Source: Bordetella parapertussis | GTDB taxonomy: Bacteria > Pseudomonadota > Gammaproteobacteria > Burkholderiales > Burkholderiaceae_D | Direction of reading: 5' to 3' | DNA: 9,284 nt | NCBI GenBank assembly: GCA_945867725.1 | Contig: CAMBJI010000058.1 | Span: 1-9,284 of the forward strand | Part shown: positions 1 to 6,861 of the stretch, piece by piece | Layout: every line of letters begins with the position of its first letter | Position numbering within the stretch: position 1 is the first letter of the stretch | Translations under genes and position numbers: made by a program | Notes under the pieces: generated by a model | The model's database searches: none | What the model saw: only the letters and a program-made list of their open reading frames with translations | Told to the model about the DNA's origin: nothing

Positions 1-552
1 CAGCGCGACCGTACCCGCAAAACCTATCCCCCAGCTAGCGGGAATCTGGCTCGCTAGCAGAATGCCGGCCACCGTACCGGCCTGCCAAGCGGTCCAGTTG
101 GGCATGGCCAGCCCTTTGAAATAACCCACCTTGCCGGAAGTCTTGCCCAAAGTGTGCGCAGGATAGCGCTGAGGGAAGAAGGCCATGATCACATCGACAT
201 TGAAATAGCCGTACCAAAGCCGCTGATACCAAGGCAAATGGGCAAAATGCGGCCCGATCACAGCGCTGAAAATAACGAAGCGCAAATTGACCATGAAGCC
301 CGTAAACACGATGACGCCCAGCGGCACGCTCGCTGCGATGAGCGGTAAAACTGCCAGCTGTGCCGAACCAGCGTAAACGGTGATGGTCATTAGCAAGGCT
401 TGCCAGATCGTCAGACCTGCCTGAACCATGGCCATACCTGTGACCGTACCCCAGGCAAACAGGCCAGGCATCGTCTGAGTACTGACGCGCACCCCATCCC
501 AGAACGCGGCGCGTTCGCGCTCTGCTGCTTCTTCAGTCGGGAGGTGATTCAT
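1..552 (-). CDS. azlC: AzlC-family branched-chain amino acid exporter subunit (partial, 3' end beyond left edge)
   Basis: The frame is open from an ATG at 552-550 to the window edge, giving 184 residues; family members are usually about 230-250, so roughly the last quarter is missing. An in-frame TAA lies 12 bases upstream (562-564), which fixes this ATG as the first usable start, although no clear Shine-Dalgarno precedes it. After a charged N-terminus (residues 1-20) come hydrophobic segments at about 30-57, 60-80, 82-102 and 157-180. A YAGSAQ motif (60-65) and an N-L-R motif (89-91) are typical of AzlC/YgaZ proteins. In the known family, the large inner-membrane subunit AzlC works with a small AzlD subunit to export valine, leucine or isoleucine. 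An azlD gene would be expected just beyond the left edge. It is divergent from ilvE, which fits a branched-chain amino acid theme. Family assignment is confident; substrate is inferred. Confidence 0.88.
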   Translation of the reverse strand, partial: MNHLPTEEAAERERAAFWDGVRVSTQTMPGLFAWGTVTGMAMVQAGLTIWQALLMTITVYAGSAQLAVLPLIAASVPLGVIVFTGFMVNLRFVIFSAVIGPHFAHLPWYQRLWYGYFNVDVIMAFFPQRYPAHTLGKTSGKVGYFKGLAMPNWTAWQAGTVAGILLASQIPASWGIGFAGTVAL

Positions 553-866
553 GAAAAGTGATTAAAAATTCAGCAGCCGTTACCAACGGGCAATCCGACA
601 TTCTAAGTGTCTGTTTGGAAATTGTCGCGAACCCCATAGCGCCAACTCTCGACAGGGGGCCTCTGGATAACACGGTTTTATGTTCGGCCAGGCTAGCTAT
701 CCACCGCGGAGCTATAGCAAACCAAGGGTTTGGCGCCTTTTTCTGAGCCACAAAAATTTTCGGCGTTTTAAACCAGCGCTTCCATGACAAACCACCATCA
801 GCCTAACGAAACAGGCGCTGAATCCGTTAAAATCGCCTTTTTGCAATATTGACGGGAGAATGTTTC
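553..866. other. Divergent intergenic region between azlC and ilvE
   Basis: These 314 bases must hold the promoters of both azlC and ilvE, but no strong sigma-70 pair stands out. A TTAAAAT stretch near 826-832 could be the ilvE -10, without a convincing -35. Small inverted repeats are visible: CCGTT/AACGG around ACC (577-589), which would sit in the azlC leader, and CAAACC/GGTTTG around AAG (718-732). The second is followed by five T's at 738-742. I see no convincing gene here. Confidence 0.5.
718..742 (+). terminator. Weak terminator-like hairpin upstream of ilvE
   Basis: A perfect 6-bp stem CAAACC/GGTTTG with a 3-base AAG loop (718-732) is followed after five bases by TTTTT (738-742). No plus-strand gene lies upstream in the window for it to terminate. 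It could instead be a leader attenuator if ilvE transcription starts further upstream, or chance. Confidence 0.2.
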
Positions 867-1787
867 ATGTCCATGGCTGACCGCGACGGCAAGATCTGGA
901 AAGACGGCCACATGATCGAGTGGCGCGATGCCACTTTGCATATGCTGACCCACAGCCTGCACTATGGCATGGCGATTTTCGAAGGTGTACGCGCCTACAA
1001 AACCGTTGATGGCACGGCGATTTTCCGCTTGAAAGAACATACGCAGCGCCTGTTCAATTCAGCGAAAATTTTCCAGATGCAGATGCCCTACGATATGGAA
1101 ACGCTGATGGCGGCACAACTCGATGTCGTGCGTGCCAATAAGCTGGAGTCCTGCTACATCCGTCCGCTGGCCTGGATAGGCTCGGAAAAAATGGGCGTCT
1201 CGGCGCGCGGCAATACCATTCACGTCTCGGTCGCCGCTTGGCCGTGGGGCGCTTATCTGGGCGAAGAAGGTCTGGCCAAAGGCATACGCGTCAAAACTTC
1301 CTCATTCACCCGTCACCATGTGAACGCGTCCATGGTGCGTGCAAAGGCCAGTGGCTATTACATCAATTCCATCCTGGCGAATCAAGAAGTTACCGCTGAC
1401 GGTTACGATGAAGCGCTACTGCTGGATACCGAGGGTTATGTGTCCGAAGGCGCTGGCGAGAATGTCTTTATCGTCAAAGCGGGCAGGATTTATACGCCTG
1501 ATCTGGCCAGCTGCCTCGATGGTATTACGCGTGATTCCGTGCTCACCATGGCGCGCGACATGGGTATTGATATCATTGAAAAGCGCATGACGCGCGACGA
1601 GATTTACTGTGCCGATGAAGCTTTCTTTACAGGTACCGCGGCTGAAGTCACGCCAATCCGCGAACTTGACAATCGTATGATTGGTGCCGGTAGCCGTGGG
1701 CCCGTGACTGAAAAATTGCAATCGCTTTTCTTTGATGTCGCGAGCGGCAAGGCGACAAAATACAAACACTGGCTGACCCCTGTCTGA
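867..1787 (+). CDS. ilvE: Branched-chain amino acid aminotransferase IlvE
   Basis: This 306-residue protein matches the usual length of fold-type IV PLP aminotransferases (E. coli IlvE is about 309). The enzyme transfers the amino group between glutamate and the keto acids of valine, leucine and isoleucine, the last step of their synthesis, in the cytoplasm. The PLP lysine is K160 in VRAKASGYY. Family landmarks include FEGVRAY (38-44), the SEGAGEN phosphate-cup region (193-199), LDGITRDSV (217-225) and FFTGTAAEVTPI (253-264). The ATG at 867 is chosen because GGGAGA (854-859) sits 7 bases upstream; the frame can be extended to a TTG at 849, but that has no ribosome site. It is first in a run of same-strand genes, with a zinc-finger gene 15 bases downstream, and is divergent from the azlC exporter. 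D-amino-acid transaminase is a related alternative, but length and motifs favour IlvE. Confidence 0.96.
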   Translation: MSMADRDGKIWKDGHMIEWRDATLHMLTHSLHYGMAIFEGVRAYKTVDGTAIFRLKEHTQRLFNSAKIFQMQMPYDMETLMAAQLDVVRANKLESCYIRPLAWIGSEKMGVSARGNTIHVSVAAWPWGAYLGEEGLAKGIRVKTSSFTRHHVNASMVRAKASGYYINSILANQEVTADGYDEALLLDTEGYVSEGAGENVFIVKAGRIYTPDLASCLDGITRDSVLTMARDMGIDIIEKRMTRDEIYCADEAFFTGTAAEVTPIRELDNRMIGAGSRGPVTEKLQSLFFDVASGKATKYKHWLTPV

Positions 1788-1802
1788 TTCAAGGATTAAC
1801 GA

Positions 1803-1994
1803 ATGACACAGTCATCTGCAGTGGTGGAACTTGACAGTCCGGATCTGCCGGCCTACTGCCCAAACAAGGACACGCCGGCGTGGTCCTCGCACCCGCGCGT
1901 TTCTCTGGATTTTAATGACCAGGGACGCGCAAAATGTCCGTATTGCAGCACCCAGTATCAGCTCAAGCCCGGCGCTCACGCTCACGGACATTGA
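1803..1994 (+). CDS. Small CHCC-type zinc-finger protein
   Basis: A 63-residue protein with an AAGGA ribosome site (1791-1795) 7 bases before its ATG. The putative zinc ligands are C19, H30, C45 and C48 (YCPN, SSHPRV, KCPYC), the spacing of the zf-CHCC domain found in small bacterial proteins and in the NDUFS6 subunit of mitochondrial complex I. The C-terminus ends in a histidine-rich HAHGH tail that could add metal binding. The gene follows ilvE by 15 bases and is probably cotranscribed. The biological role of stand-alone bacterial members is not established; a zinc-binding or assembly role is inference. Domain identity is confident, function is not. Confidence 0.85.
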   Translation: MTQSSAVVELDSPDLPAYCPNKDTPAWSSHPRVSLDFNDQGRAKCPYCSTQYQLKPGAHAHGH

Positions 1995-2062
1995 TACTGA
2001 TGAGACCTGGTAGCGATGGCATGGCTGGCCACGCTACCCTGTATAAAAAAAATAAGCTGCTC

Positions 2063-2500
2063 ATGCCCAATCCGATTCGAATTTTTTCGACCGCCGACGA
2101 TGTGGAACATGCGTTCTACGATGCCATTGCGCGCGCAGATTTGGAAAGTCTGATGGCACTGTGGGCGGATGATGATGAAATCAGCTGCGTGCATCCCGGC
2201 GCACCCCGCCTTCAGGGTCATGCTGCAATTCGCGAATCGTGGGGAATGATTTTCGAGCGCGGACCCGTACATATCCGTCCGCGTCATCTACACGTGAACC
2301 AAAATATGAGCAGCGCCGTTCACAGTCTGATCGAAGAAGTAAAAACACCTGATGACCCTGAATGGCAGCAAGCCCACATTGTTGCCACCAACGTTTATCT
2401 CAAAACACCGCAGGGCTGGCGCATAGTGGTACACCACGCATCGATCGCACCCGGCGCACCCGCTGATGAGCAAGCCAGTGGTTCAGGCGTGCTGCACTAA
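2063..2500 (+). CDS. SnoaL-like / DUF4440-type small protein (NTF2-like fold)
   Basis: A 145-residue protein from the ATG at 2063. The N-terminal helix DDVEHAFYDAIARADLESLMALW (about 12-34) followed by a D/E-rich turn, CVHPG (42-46), GHAAIRESW (52-60) and a late QGWRIVVHHAS strand (117-127) is the layout of the SnoaL/ketosteroid-isomerase-like (NTF2) superfamily. These are small cone-shaped proteins acting as enzymes or binding modules; no substrate can be assigned here. The start is uncertain. In-frame ATGs also occur at 2000 (5 bases after the zinc-finger stop) and 2021, but their extra residues do not look conserved, and no start has a strong ribosome site. The TAA stop overlaps the next ATG (TAATG), implying translational coupling to the hydrolase gene. 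Confidence 0.8.
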   Translation: MPNPIRIFSTADDVEHAFYDAIARADLESLMALWADDDEISCVHPGAPRLQGHAAIRESWGMIFERGPVHIRPRHLHVNQNMSSAVHSLIEEVKTPDDPEWQQAHIVATNVYLKTPQGWRIVVHHASIAPGAPADEQASGSGVLH

Positions 2501-3495
2501 TGGATTACCGCGCACCGTTCTGGCTGCCGGGCGGACATCTGCAAACCATCTATCCGGCCAAATGCATCAGCCCACCGGAAATCACGCTGCACCGCGAACG
2601 CTGGGATACCACGGATGGTGATTTCATCGATGTGGATTTCGTTGAAGGTCTGCCGGGTAAACCTTTCATCACGCTCTTTCATGGACTCGAGGGTTCCTCG
2701 TCAAGTCACTATGCGCGCGCCATCCTGCAATACATCGAGTCGATGGGCTGGTCGGGTGCCGTACCGCACTTTCGCGGCTGCTCTGGTGAACTCAATCGCG
2801 CGCCACGCTTCTATCATTCAGGTGATGCTACTGAAATCGACTGGATCCTGCGTCGCATGGCAGGTCATCCGCAGGTACGTAATGCCTCCGATTTTTTTGC
2901 CGTCGGCATTTCGCTGGGAGGTAACGCTCTCTTGCGCTGGCTGGGTGAGTTCGCCGAAGACACTGCGTTTGTGGATGCGGCCTGCGCCATCTCTGCACCG
3001 CTTGATCTCGCTGCAGGGGGCGCTGCCCTCTCGCGTGGTGTGAACATGGTTTACACGCGCTCATTTCTTAAGTCTCTGAAACCCAAGTGCCTGCAAAAGC
3101 TCGAACAATTCCCTAACCTCTTTGATAAAGACCGCATGCTGGCGGCACGCGATTTGTATGAATTCGATAATGTCGTTACCGCACCCCTGCATGGCTACCG
3201 CGATACGAATGATTATTGGGACAGAGCCAGCGCAAAACACGTTCTGGCTAATATCACCGTGCCCACGCTGGTGATGAATGCCCGTAATGATCCCTTTCTG
3301 CCGGCACGACATCTGCCACGCAAGGCCTCTTCATCCGTCATTCTGGAATATCCGGCACAGGGTGGGCATGTGGGATTTGCAAACGGTTATCCGCCGGGCT
3401 CTCTGGAGTGGCTACCAAAACGGCTGGTGCGTTTTCTTTCGGATCAGATCTTGCTGCAGTCCAGCGCGCCAGGCAAGCTGATGTACGCGCGCTGA
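2500..3495 (+). CDS. YheT-type alpha/beta-fold hydrolase
   Basis: A 331-residue protein of the COG0429/YheT alpha/beta hydrolase family, the usual length. It opens with the family signature PFWLPGGHLQT (6-16), then the oxyanion-side strand ITLFHGLEGSSSSHY (57-71) and the family block PHFRGCSGELNR (89-100). The catalytic triad can be read as S138 in the nucleophile elbow GISLGG, D264 in NARNDPFLP and H290 in GGHVGF. No signal peptide is visible, so it is probably cytoplasmic. Family members are predicted carboxylesterases, often linked to lipid or ester turnover; the substrate here is unknown. The start ATG overlaps the preceding stop by one base, and the next gene begins 6 bases after its stop, so it sits in the middle of an operon. 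Confidence 0.92.
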   Translation: MDYRAPFWLPGGHLQTIYPAKCISPPEITLHRERWDTTDGDFIDVDFVEGLPGKPFITLFHGLEGSSSSHYARAILQYIESMGWSGAVPHFRGCSGELNRAPRFYHSGDATEIDWILRRMAGHPQVRNASDFFAVGISLGGNALLRWLGEFAEDTAFVDAACAISAPLDLAAGGAALSRGVNMVYTRSFLKSLKPKCLQKLEQFPNLFDKDRMLAARDLYEFDNVVTAPLHGYRDTNDYWDRASAKHVLANITVPTLVMNARNDPFLPARHLPRKASSSVILEYPAQGGHVGFANGYPPGSLEWLPKRLVRFLSDQILLQSSAPGKLMYAR

Positions 3496-3501
3496 TTTGC
3501 G

Positions 3502-4104
3502 ATGGACAAGATCGTCAAGCAAGCGATGGCGAAATGGCCGTCTGTTCCACACTGTTACGGATGGTTAGCGCTGGATGCGCGTGGCGCCTTTCGCATGCGC
3601 GATGAAGCGGCACAGCGCGCTAATAGCGCTGGTGACATCATTCGCCATACCGCACTGTTGAACTTCATTTATCGGAACTACACGCACGATGAACGTGGTG
3701 CCTGGTTTTTCCAGAATGGTCCACAACGCGTTTTTGTAGACCTTGAAACAACACCCTTTATTGCGCGAACGGATCCTGTGCGTCAGTTTGTTTTGCACGA
3801 TGGCGAAACGATGGCTGATATCCATGAGGTCTGGCTAACGCAGCATGGTCAACTTGTGTTGAGTAATGGCCGGCAGATTGCCATGCTCGATGATCGCGAT
3901 CTGGCGCAATGTCTTCCACTCTTGAAGATCCACGGACAAAGCATCCATGACGACCAGCTGATGCAGTGGCTTGCATCGCCGACTGATGATCTCAGTCTAA
4001 GTACGCTTCAGAGGGATGTGCCTGTGCGTTGGGTACACAGCGATAGGCTGGCATCGAGTTTTGGGTTTATCAGAAGACCTGTTGTGCCTGATGACGGCCG
4101 GTGA
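3502..4104 (+). CDS. Conserved proteobacterial protein of unknown function (DUF29xx-type)
   Basis: A 200-residue soluble protein with no signal peptide or membrane segment. The N-terminus KWPSVPHCYGWLALDARG (11-28) followed by RMRDE (31-35), IIRHTALLNFIYRNYTHDERGAWFFQNGPQRVFVDLE (46-82) and a later LNG/HEVWLT section resembles a family annotated in betaproteobacteria only as a domain of unknown function. I believe it is in the DUF2940s (possibly DUF2944) but cannot verify the number. It starts 6 bases after the YheT-type hydrolase stop without a strong ribosome site, so it is likely translationally coupled and the last gene of the ilvE run. A REP-like hairpin with a T-run lies 37 bases downstream. 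Function is unknown; that it is a real gene is well supported by length, reading-frame quality and spacing. Confidence 0.8.
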   Translation: MDKIVKQAMAKWPSVPHCYGWLALDARGAFRMRDEAAQRANSAGDIIRHTALLNFIYRNYTHDERGAWFFQNGPQRVFVDLETTPFIARTDPVRQFVLHDGETMADIHEVWLTQHGQLVLSNGRQIAMLDDRDLAQCLPLLKIHGQSIHDDQLMQWLASPTDDLSLSTLQRDVPVRWVHSDRLASSFGFIRRPVVPDDGR

Positions 4105-4133
4105 AAAATTTGGCTGTTGGTGTGTGACGAAAG

Positions 4134-4164
4134 ACACTGGATCCCGGCCTGCGCCGGGATGACG
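4134..4164 (+). repeat. REP-like dispersed palindromic repeat, copy 1
   Basis: The sequence reads GAC-A-CTGGATCCCGGC, loop, GCCGGGATGACG. It belongs to the widespread class of short extragenic palindromes with a CTGGAT-CCCGGC..GCCGGG-ATGACG layout that is common in proteobacterial chromosomes. It shares the exact 12-mer CTGGATCCCGGC with copy 2 on the opposite strand at 4281-4310. Confidence 0.75.
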
Positions 4165-4170
4165 ATTTTT
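4141..4170 (+). terminator. REP-like hairpin with T-run, probable terminator of the ilvE operon
   Basis: A perfect 8-bp stem ATCCCGGC/GCCGGGAT with a CTGC loop (4141-4160) is followed by GACGA and TTTTT (4166-4170 region). It lies 37 bases after the last gene of the operon. The T-run is offset by several bases, so termination may be partial. Confidence 0.55.
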
Positions 4171-4218
4171 AGGTCAACTAGCCTGACAAACTTCATTCGA
4201 GCGCAAGACTTCTAAACC

Positions 4219-4240
4219 GTCATCACCTGCACGTGATGAC
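4219..4240. repeat. 8-bp inverted repeat between the two REP-like copies
   Basis: GTCATCAC and GTGATGAC form a perfect 8-bp stem around CTGCAC. It sits between the two REP-like elements in a convergent intergenic region. Confidence 0.6.
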
Positions 4241-4253
4241 TGCTGCGCGGGCG

Positions 4254-4267
4254 GGTCGCATGCGACC
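4254..4267. repeat. Perfect 14-bp palindrome
   Basis: GGTCGCATGCGACC is fully self-complementary with no loop, unlike the hairpins around it. It could be a dimeric protein binding site or a remnant of a longer palindrome; there is no direct evidence for either. Confidence 0.5.
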
Positions 4268-4280
4268 AGAATTCCCCACT

Positions 4281-4310
4281 CGCTCCCGGCGAAAGCCGGG
4301 ATCCAGCGTC
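4281..4310 (-). repeat. REP-like dispersed palindromic repeat, copy 2 (inverted)
   Basis: On the minus strand this reads GACGCTGGATCCCGGC, loop TTTC, GCCGGGA, the same element as copy 1 in opposite orientation about 120 bases away. The stem is 7 bp (4284-4301). Compared with copy 1 the loop differs and the trailing ATGACG is replaced by GCGAG. On the minus strand it lies downstream of the protease stop and may protect or end that transcript, but no T-run follows. Confidence 0.7.
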
Positions 4311-4361
4311 TTTATTACAAACCAGTACACACCCTGCAAGATAGGAAATCTATCCGCGTAC

Positions 4362-5894
4362 TCACCGCTTCTTAGTCTGCGCCAACAACTCCTGCCAAGC
4401 CACCTGCAATTCACGCTCGCGTGCATCAATTATCGCCTGATCGTAAAACGACGCATCGGGTGACGTGCGTGCAATCCTGAGTTGCTCCAGCGCCGAGGGC
4501 AAGGCACCCGAAAGAAAATAAAACTCGGCTAACGCCAGATGCTGCAAGGCCTGCTTGCCTTGCTCTGCATACACTCGCGCCAATGCACGCTGTACACCGG
4601 CGTCTTGGCGATAAAGTTGCGACTGGTCGCGCAGAAACGCTGCAGCCGCTTCCCTCTTGCCCGCCGCCAGCAGACTTTCCGCATACTGCATGGTCAGCGC
4701 GCGCGACAGCGGGAATCGATTACGCCCCTCGGTCGCCAGCGCCAATGCCTGTTCTGCCTGACCTCTGACCAGACGAAATTCAATATCCATACTGAGCAAG
4801 GCCGGTGATGACAACGCTGATGTCTCACGAGCCACATCGGCATGCAGCGCTTCGAGCAACGTACCAGCGCGAGCCGCATCCTTCTGACGCAAAGCAATCA
4901 TGGCCAAGCCGTAACGCGCACCCATGACCTGTGCCCGCACACCTTGCTGCAGCTGCTCGGTAAAAATTACCGTCGCATCACGCCATCCCTGCACGCTGTC
5001 ATCTTGCAAAACACGCGCACGTGCCTTCACCAAAGAAAACTCAAGACTGTCGAGACGCTGACGGTAAGGCATGTCACGAATACGTGCCTCAATGTCAGCG
5101 ATACGCTCGGTCGTCAGTGGGTGCGTACGCAAATAGGAAGGCGCAGAACTGCTGCGACTGCGGCCGGCAGCTTCCAATCGTCCGAAAAAAGCCACCATGC
5201 CATTGACCTCGAAGCCCGAACTGCGCAACAGATTCAGACCAATCCGATCCGCCTCGCGTTCCGCATCTCTGCCGAAGCTCAACTGTCGTTGCGCTGCCAA
5301 GCCGGTACCGCCCATCATCGCCGCCATCGACAGGTCCGGACTGGTACGTGCCGCGAGCACAGCCAGCAGCAGACCCGCCAGCGGCAGCAAAGCATCCTGA
5401 CGTTGATTGCCAATCATGCGCGCAATATGCCGCTGCGAGACGTGACCAATCTCGTGCGCCAGCACCGAGGCCAGCTCGGATTCAGATTGCGAGGCCAGAA
5501 TCAATCCGGTGTGCACACCAATGAAACCACCGGGAAGCGCAAACGCATTCAAGGAAGGATCGCGCACGGCAAAAAACATGAAGTCATAACCCGCATCGCC
5601 CCGCGCTTCCGAGCTCGAGGAAAGCAAAACCCCGCCGGCCTGATTCAAATAGTCCAGGATGATGGGGTCGCCAACGTAGTCGCGGTCGCGGCGGATGTTG
5701 TTCATCACCTGCTCGCCCAGCCGGCGCTCCATCAGGGGCGACAGCTCTTCGCCGTCTGTTCCACCCAGATTAGGCAACGCCTGTGCCTGCAAAACCGACG
5801 GTGTCAGCAGCGCAGGCGCGGAAAATGCAAGCACAGCGGCTGCCAAAAGGCGCAATATAGGCCTGCCCCTAGGAGGACGAAGACGAGGTTTCAT
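4362..5894 (-). CDS. bepA: Exported M48 metalloprotease with C-terminal TPR-like region (BepA/YfgC family)
   Basis: A 510-residue protein close to the length of E. coli BepA (487). Residues 1-39 form a signal peptide: basic start [11 protein letters not shown], hydrophobic core LLAAAVLAF, and an AQA cleavage motif ending at A39. The M48 zinc site is HEIGH at 147-151. The ExxxD glutamate is E212 in AEREAD, and THPL (H258) matches the regulatory histidine region of BepA. The region from about 290 to 500 is alanine- and leucine-rich helical repeats of the TPR type. BepA is a periplasmic protease/chaperone that degrades stalled outer-membrane proteins and helps LptD assembly; a similar role here is inferred. 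It is divergent from moaC, with only 62 bases between starts, and convergent with the ilvE operon. No strong ribosome site precedes the ATG. Confidence 0.92.
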   Translation of the reverse strand: MKPRLRPPRGRPILRLLAAAVLAFSAPALLTPSVLQAQALPNLGGTDGEELSPLMERRLGEQVMNNIRRDRDYVGDPIILDYLNQAGGVLLSSSSEARGDAGYDFMFFAVRDPSLNAFALPGGFIGVHTGLILASQSESELASVLAHEIGHVSQRHIARMIGNQRQDALLPLAGLLLAVLAARTSPDLSMAAMMGGTGLAAQRQLSFGRDAEREADRIGLNLLRSSGFEVNGMVAFFGRLEAAGRSRSSSAPSYLRTHPLTTERIADIEARIRDMPYRQRLDSLEFSLVKARARVLQDDSVQGWRDATVIFTEQLQQGVRAQVMGARYGLAMIALRQKDAARAGTLLEALHADVARETSALSSPALLSMDIEFRLVRGQAEQALALATEGRNRFPLSRALTMQYAESLLAAGKREAAAAFLRDQSQLYRQDAGVQRALARVYAEQGKQALQHLALAEFYFLSGALPSALEQLRIARTSPDASFYDQAIIDARERELQVAWQELLAQTKKR

Positions 5895-5896
5895 GG

Positions 5897-5905
5897 TGCT
5901 ATGAT
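5897..5905 (+). promoter_or_regulatory. Possible extended -10 element for moaC
   Basis: TGCTATGAT fits the extended -10 pattern TGnTATAAT with one mismatch. It would start transcription near 5912, about 45 bases before the moaC ATG. The expected -35 position, inside the protease gene start, is poor, which is tolerable for an extended -10 promoter. Confidence 0.3.
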
Positions 5906-5956
5906 ACCTGCAACCAATTTTCGTTCGCAGTGCCTTTCTTTAGATATATTTCCCGC

Positions 5957-6472
5957 ATGAGCTCAGCTAAAAATCCCCCCAATCCCGCCAACGATAACGG
6001 CGGCCTCACGCATTTTGACGCCACCGGACAGGCCCATATGGTCGATGTCGGCGCAAAAAATGAAACGCATCGTGTCGCTATCGCCAGCGGCGTCATCCGT
6101 ATGCTGCCGCAGACGCTTGCCATCATCACGTCAGGCACTGCAAAAAAAGGCGATGTACTCGGTATCGCCCGCATCGCCGCCATCATGGCAGCCAAGCGAA
6201 CCAGCGATCTGATTCCCTTATGTCACCCGCTTGCACTGACCCGCGTCTCTGTCGAGTTCACGATAGAAGAAGCCGATGCCAGCATCATGTGTAACGCACA
6301 GGTGGAGACTTACGGCAAAACCGGCGTGGAAATGGAAGCACTCACCGCCGTTCAAGTAGGTCTGCTTACCATTTACGACATGTGCAAAGCCGTTGATCGC
6401 GGGATGGTGATGTCGGATATTCGCGTGATGGAGAAGCTGGGTGGGAAGTCGGGACATTGGAAGGTGGAGTAA
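5957..6472 (+). CDS. moaC: MoaC, cyclic pyranopterin monophosphate synthase
   Basis: A 171-residue protein; family members are about 160. MoaC works after MoaA in molybdenum cofactor synthesis, converting the cyclic dihydro-GTP intermediate to cyclic pyranopterin monophosphate in the cytoplasm. Diagnostic parts are [15 protein letters not shown] (17-31), [13 protein letters not shown] (85-97), [10 protein letters not shown] (123-132) and IYDMCKA (139-145). The catalytic residues known in E. coli (H77, E112, E114, D128, K131) map with a constant +13 offset to H90, E125, E127, D141 and K144, all present. The ATG at 5957 is preferred; a GTG at 5930 would add nine residues, and neither has a good ribosome site. 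No other moa gene is nearby. A decayed copy of the 3' end lies at 6897-7001. Confidence 0.96.
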   Translation: MSSAKNPPNPANDNGGLTHFDATGQAHMVDVGAKNETHRVAIASGVIRMLPQTLAIITSGTAKKGDVLGIARIAAIMAAKRTSDLIPLCHPLALTRVSVEFTIEEADASIMCNAQVETYGKTGVEMEALTAVQVGLLTIYDMCKAVDRGMVMSDIRVMEKLGGKSGHWKVE

Positions 6473-6479
6473 TTAATAG

Positions 6480-6510
6480 TCGTTCACGGAAAACGATAAT
6501 TTTTATTGTG
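6480..6510 (+). terminator. Weak hairpin after moaC
   Basis: A 5-bp stem TCGTT/AACGA (6480-6484 and 6492-6496) with a 7-base loop is followed by AATTTTTATT. It is short and AT-rich, so it is at best a weak terminator. It lies between moaC and the possible GTG start of the next gene. Confidence 0.25.
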
Positions 6511-6861
6511 AACCTCACCTTTTCTCACCAAGGTAAGCGGTGTCTTTGGACCTTTGTCTTGCTGACAGCGCTCGCTTGCACGGCTCTTAATTCAACAGCG
6601 GCCAGCTTATTTGGTGATCTGACTTGTCAAACTTGGGCAGATCTAGACTATTCAAGAAAAAAAACCTGGACTAACGCCTTCCTCGCGCCGCTAAGTTTGA
6701 CGCATCAAGGCCTTGAAAGAACAAAGCCAGATCGATACAACGAAGATTCCAGAGCCTTTGAACCCGCTATCGCCAGTATTGATAAGTTTTGTCTCTCTAA
6801 TCCGAAACTCAGTCCGGCAGATGGCGCAGCTTCCTATTTGAACTCACTCATTGGAAACTGA
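6508..6861 (+). CDS. Small exported HdeA/HdeB-like protein
   Basis: From a GTG at 6508 the protein is 117 residues. The frame is open further upstream to an ATG at 6457 inside moaC, but GTG 6508 gives a normal signal peptide: NLTFSHQGKRCLW, then hydrophobic TFVLLTALACTAL, then STAAS near residue 32. The mature part has only two cysteines, C40 in LTCQTWADL and C95 in IDKFCLSNP. This spacing, with a tryptophan after the first cysteine and a helix before the second, resembles the HdeA/HdeB group of periplasmic acid-stress chaperones, which carry one disulfide. The likeness is by eye and weak; function is inferred only. It lies in the AT-rich segment between intact moaC and the moaC remnant. The ribosome site is unclear (GGAAAA at 6488-6493 is too far for a strong one). 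Confidence 0.55.
   Translation: MNLTFSHQGKRCLWTFVLLTALACTALNSTAASLFGDLTCQTWADLDYSRKKTWTNAFLAPLSLTHQGLERTKPDRYNEDSRAFEPAIASIDKFCLSNPKLSPADGAASYLNSLIGN

Noticed and set aside
533..790. 85-codon minus-strand open frame upstream of and overlapping the azlC start
   Set aside because: It overlaps the well-supported azlC start in another frame, has no recognisable motif and no ribosome site.
4134..4310. CRISPR array
   Set aside because: There are only two repeat copies, in opposite orientation and self-palindromic, with no regular spacers, which fits REP-like elements rather than CRISPR.
4842..5960. Long plus-strand open frame (372 codons) opposite the protease gene
   Set aside because: It is antisense to a clear M48 protease and its translation is arginine/glutamine-rich low-quality sequence, typical of a shadow frame in GC-rich DNA.
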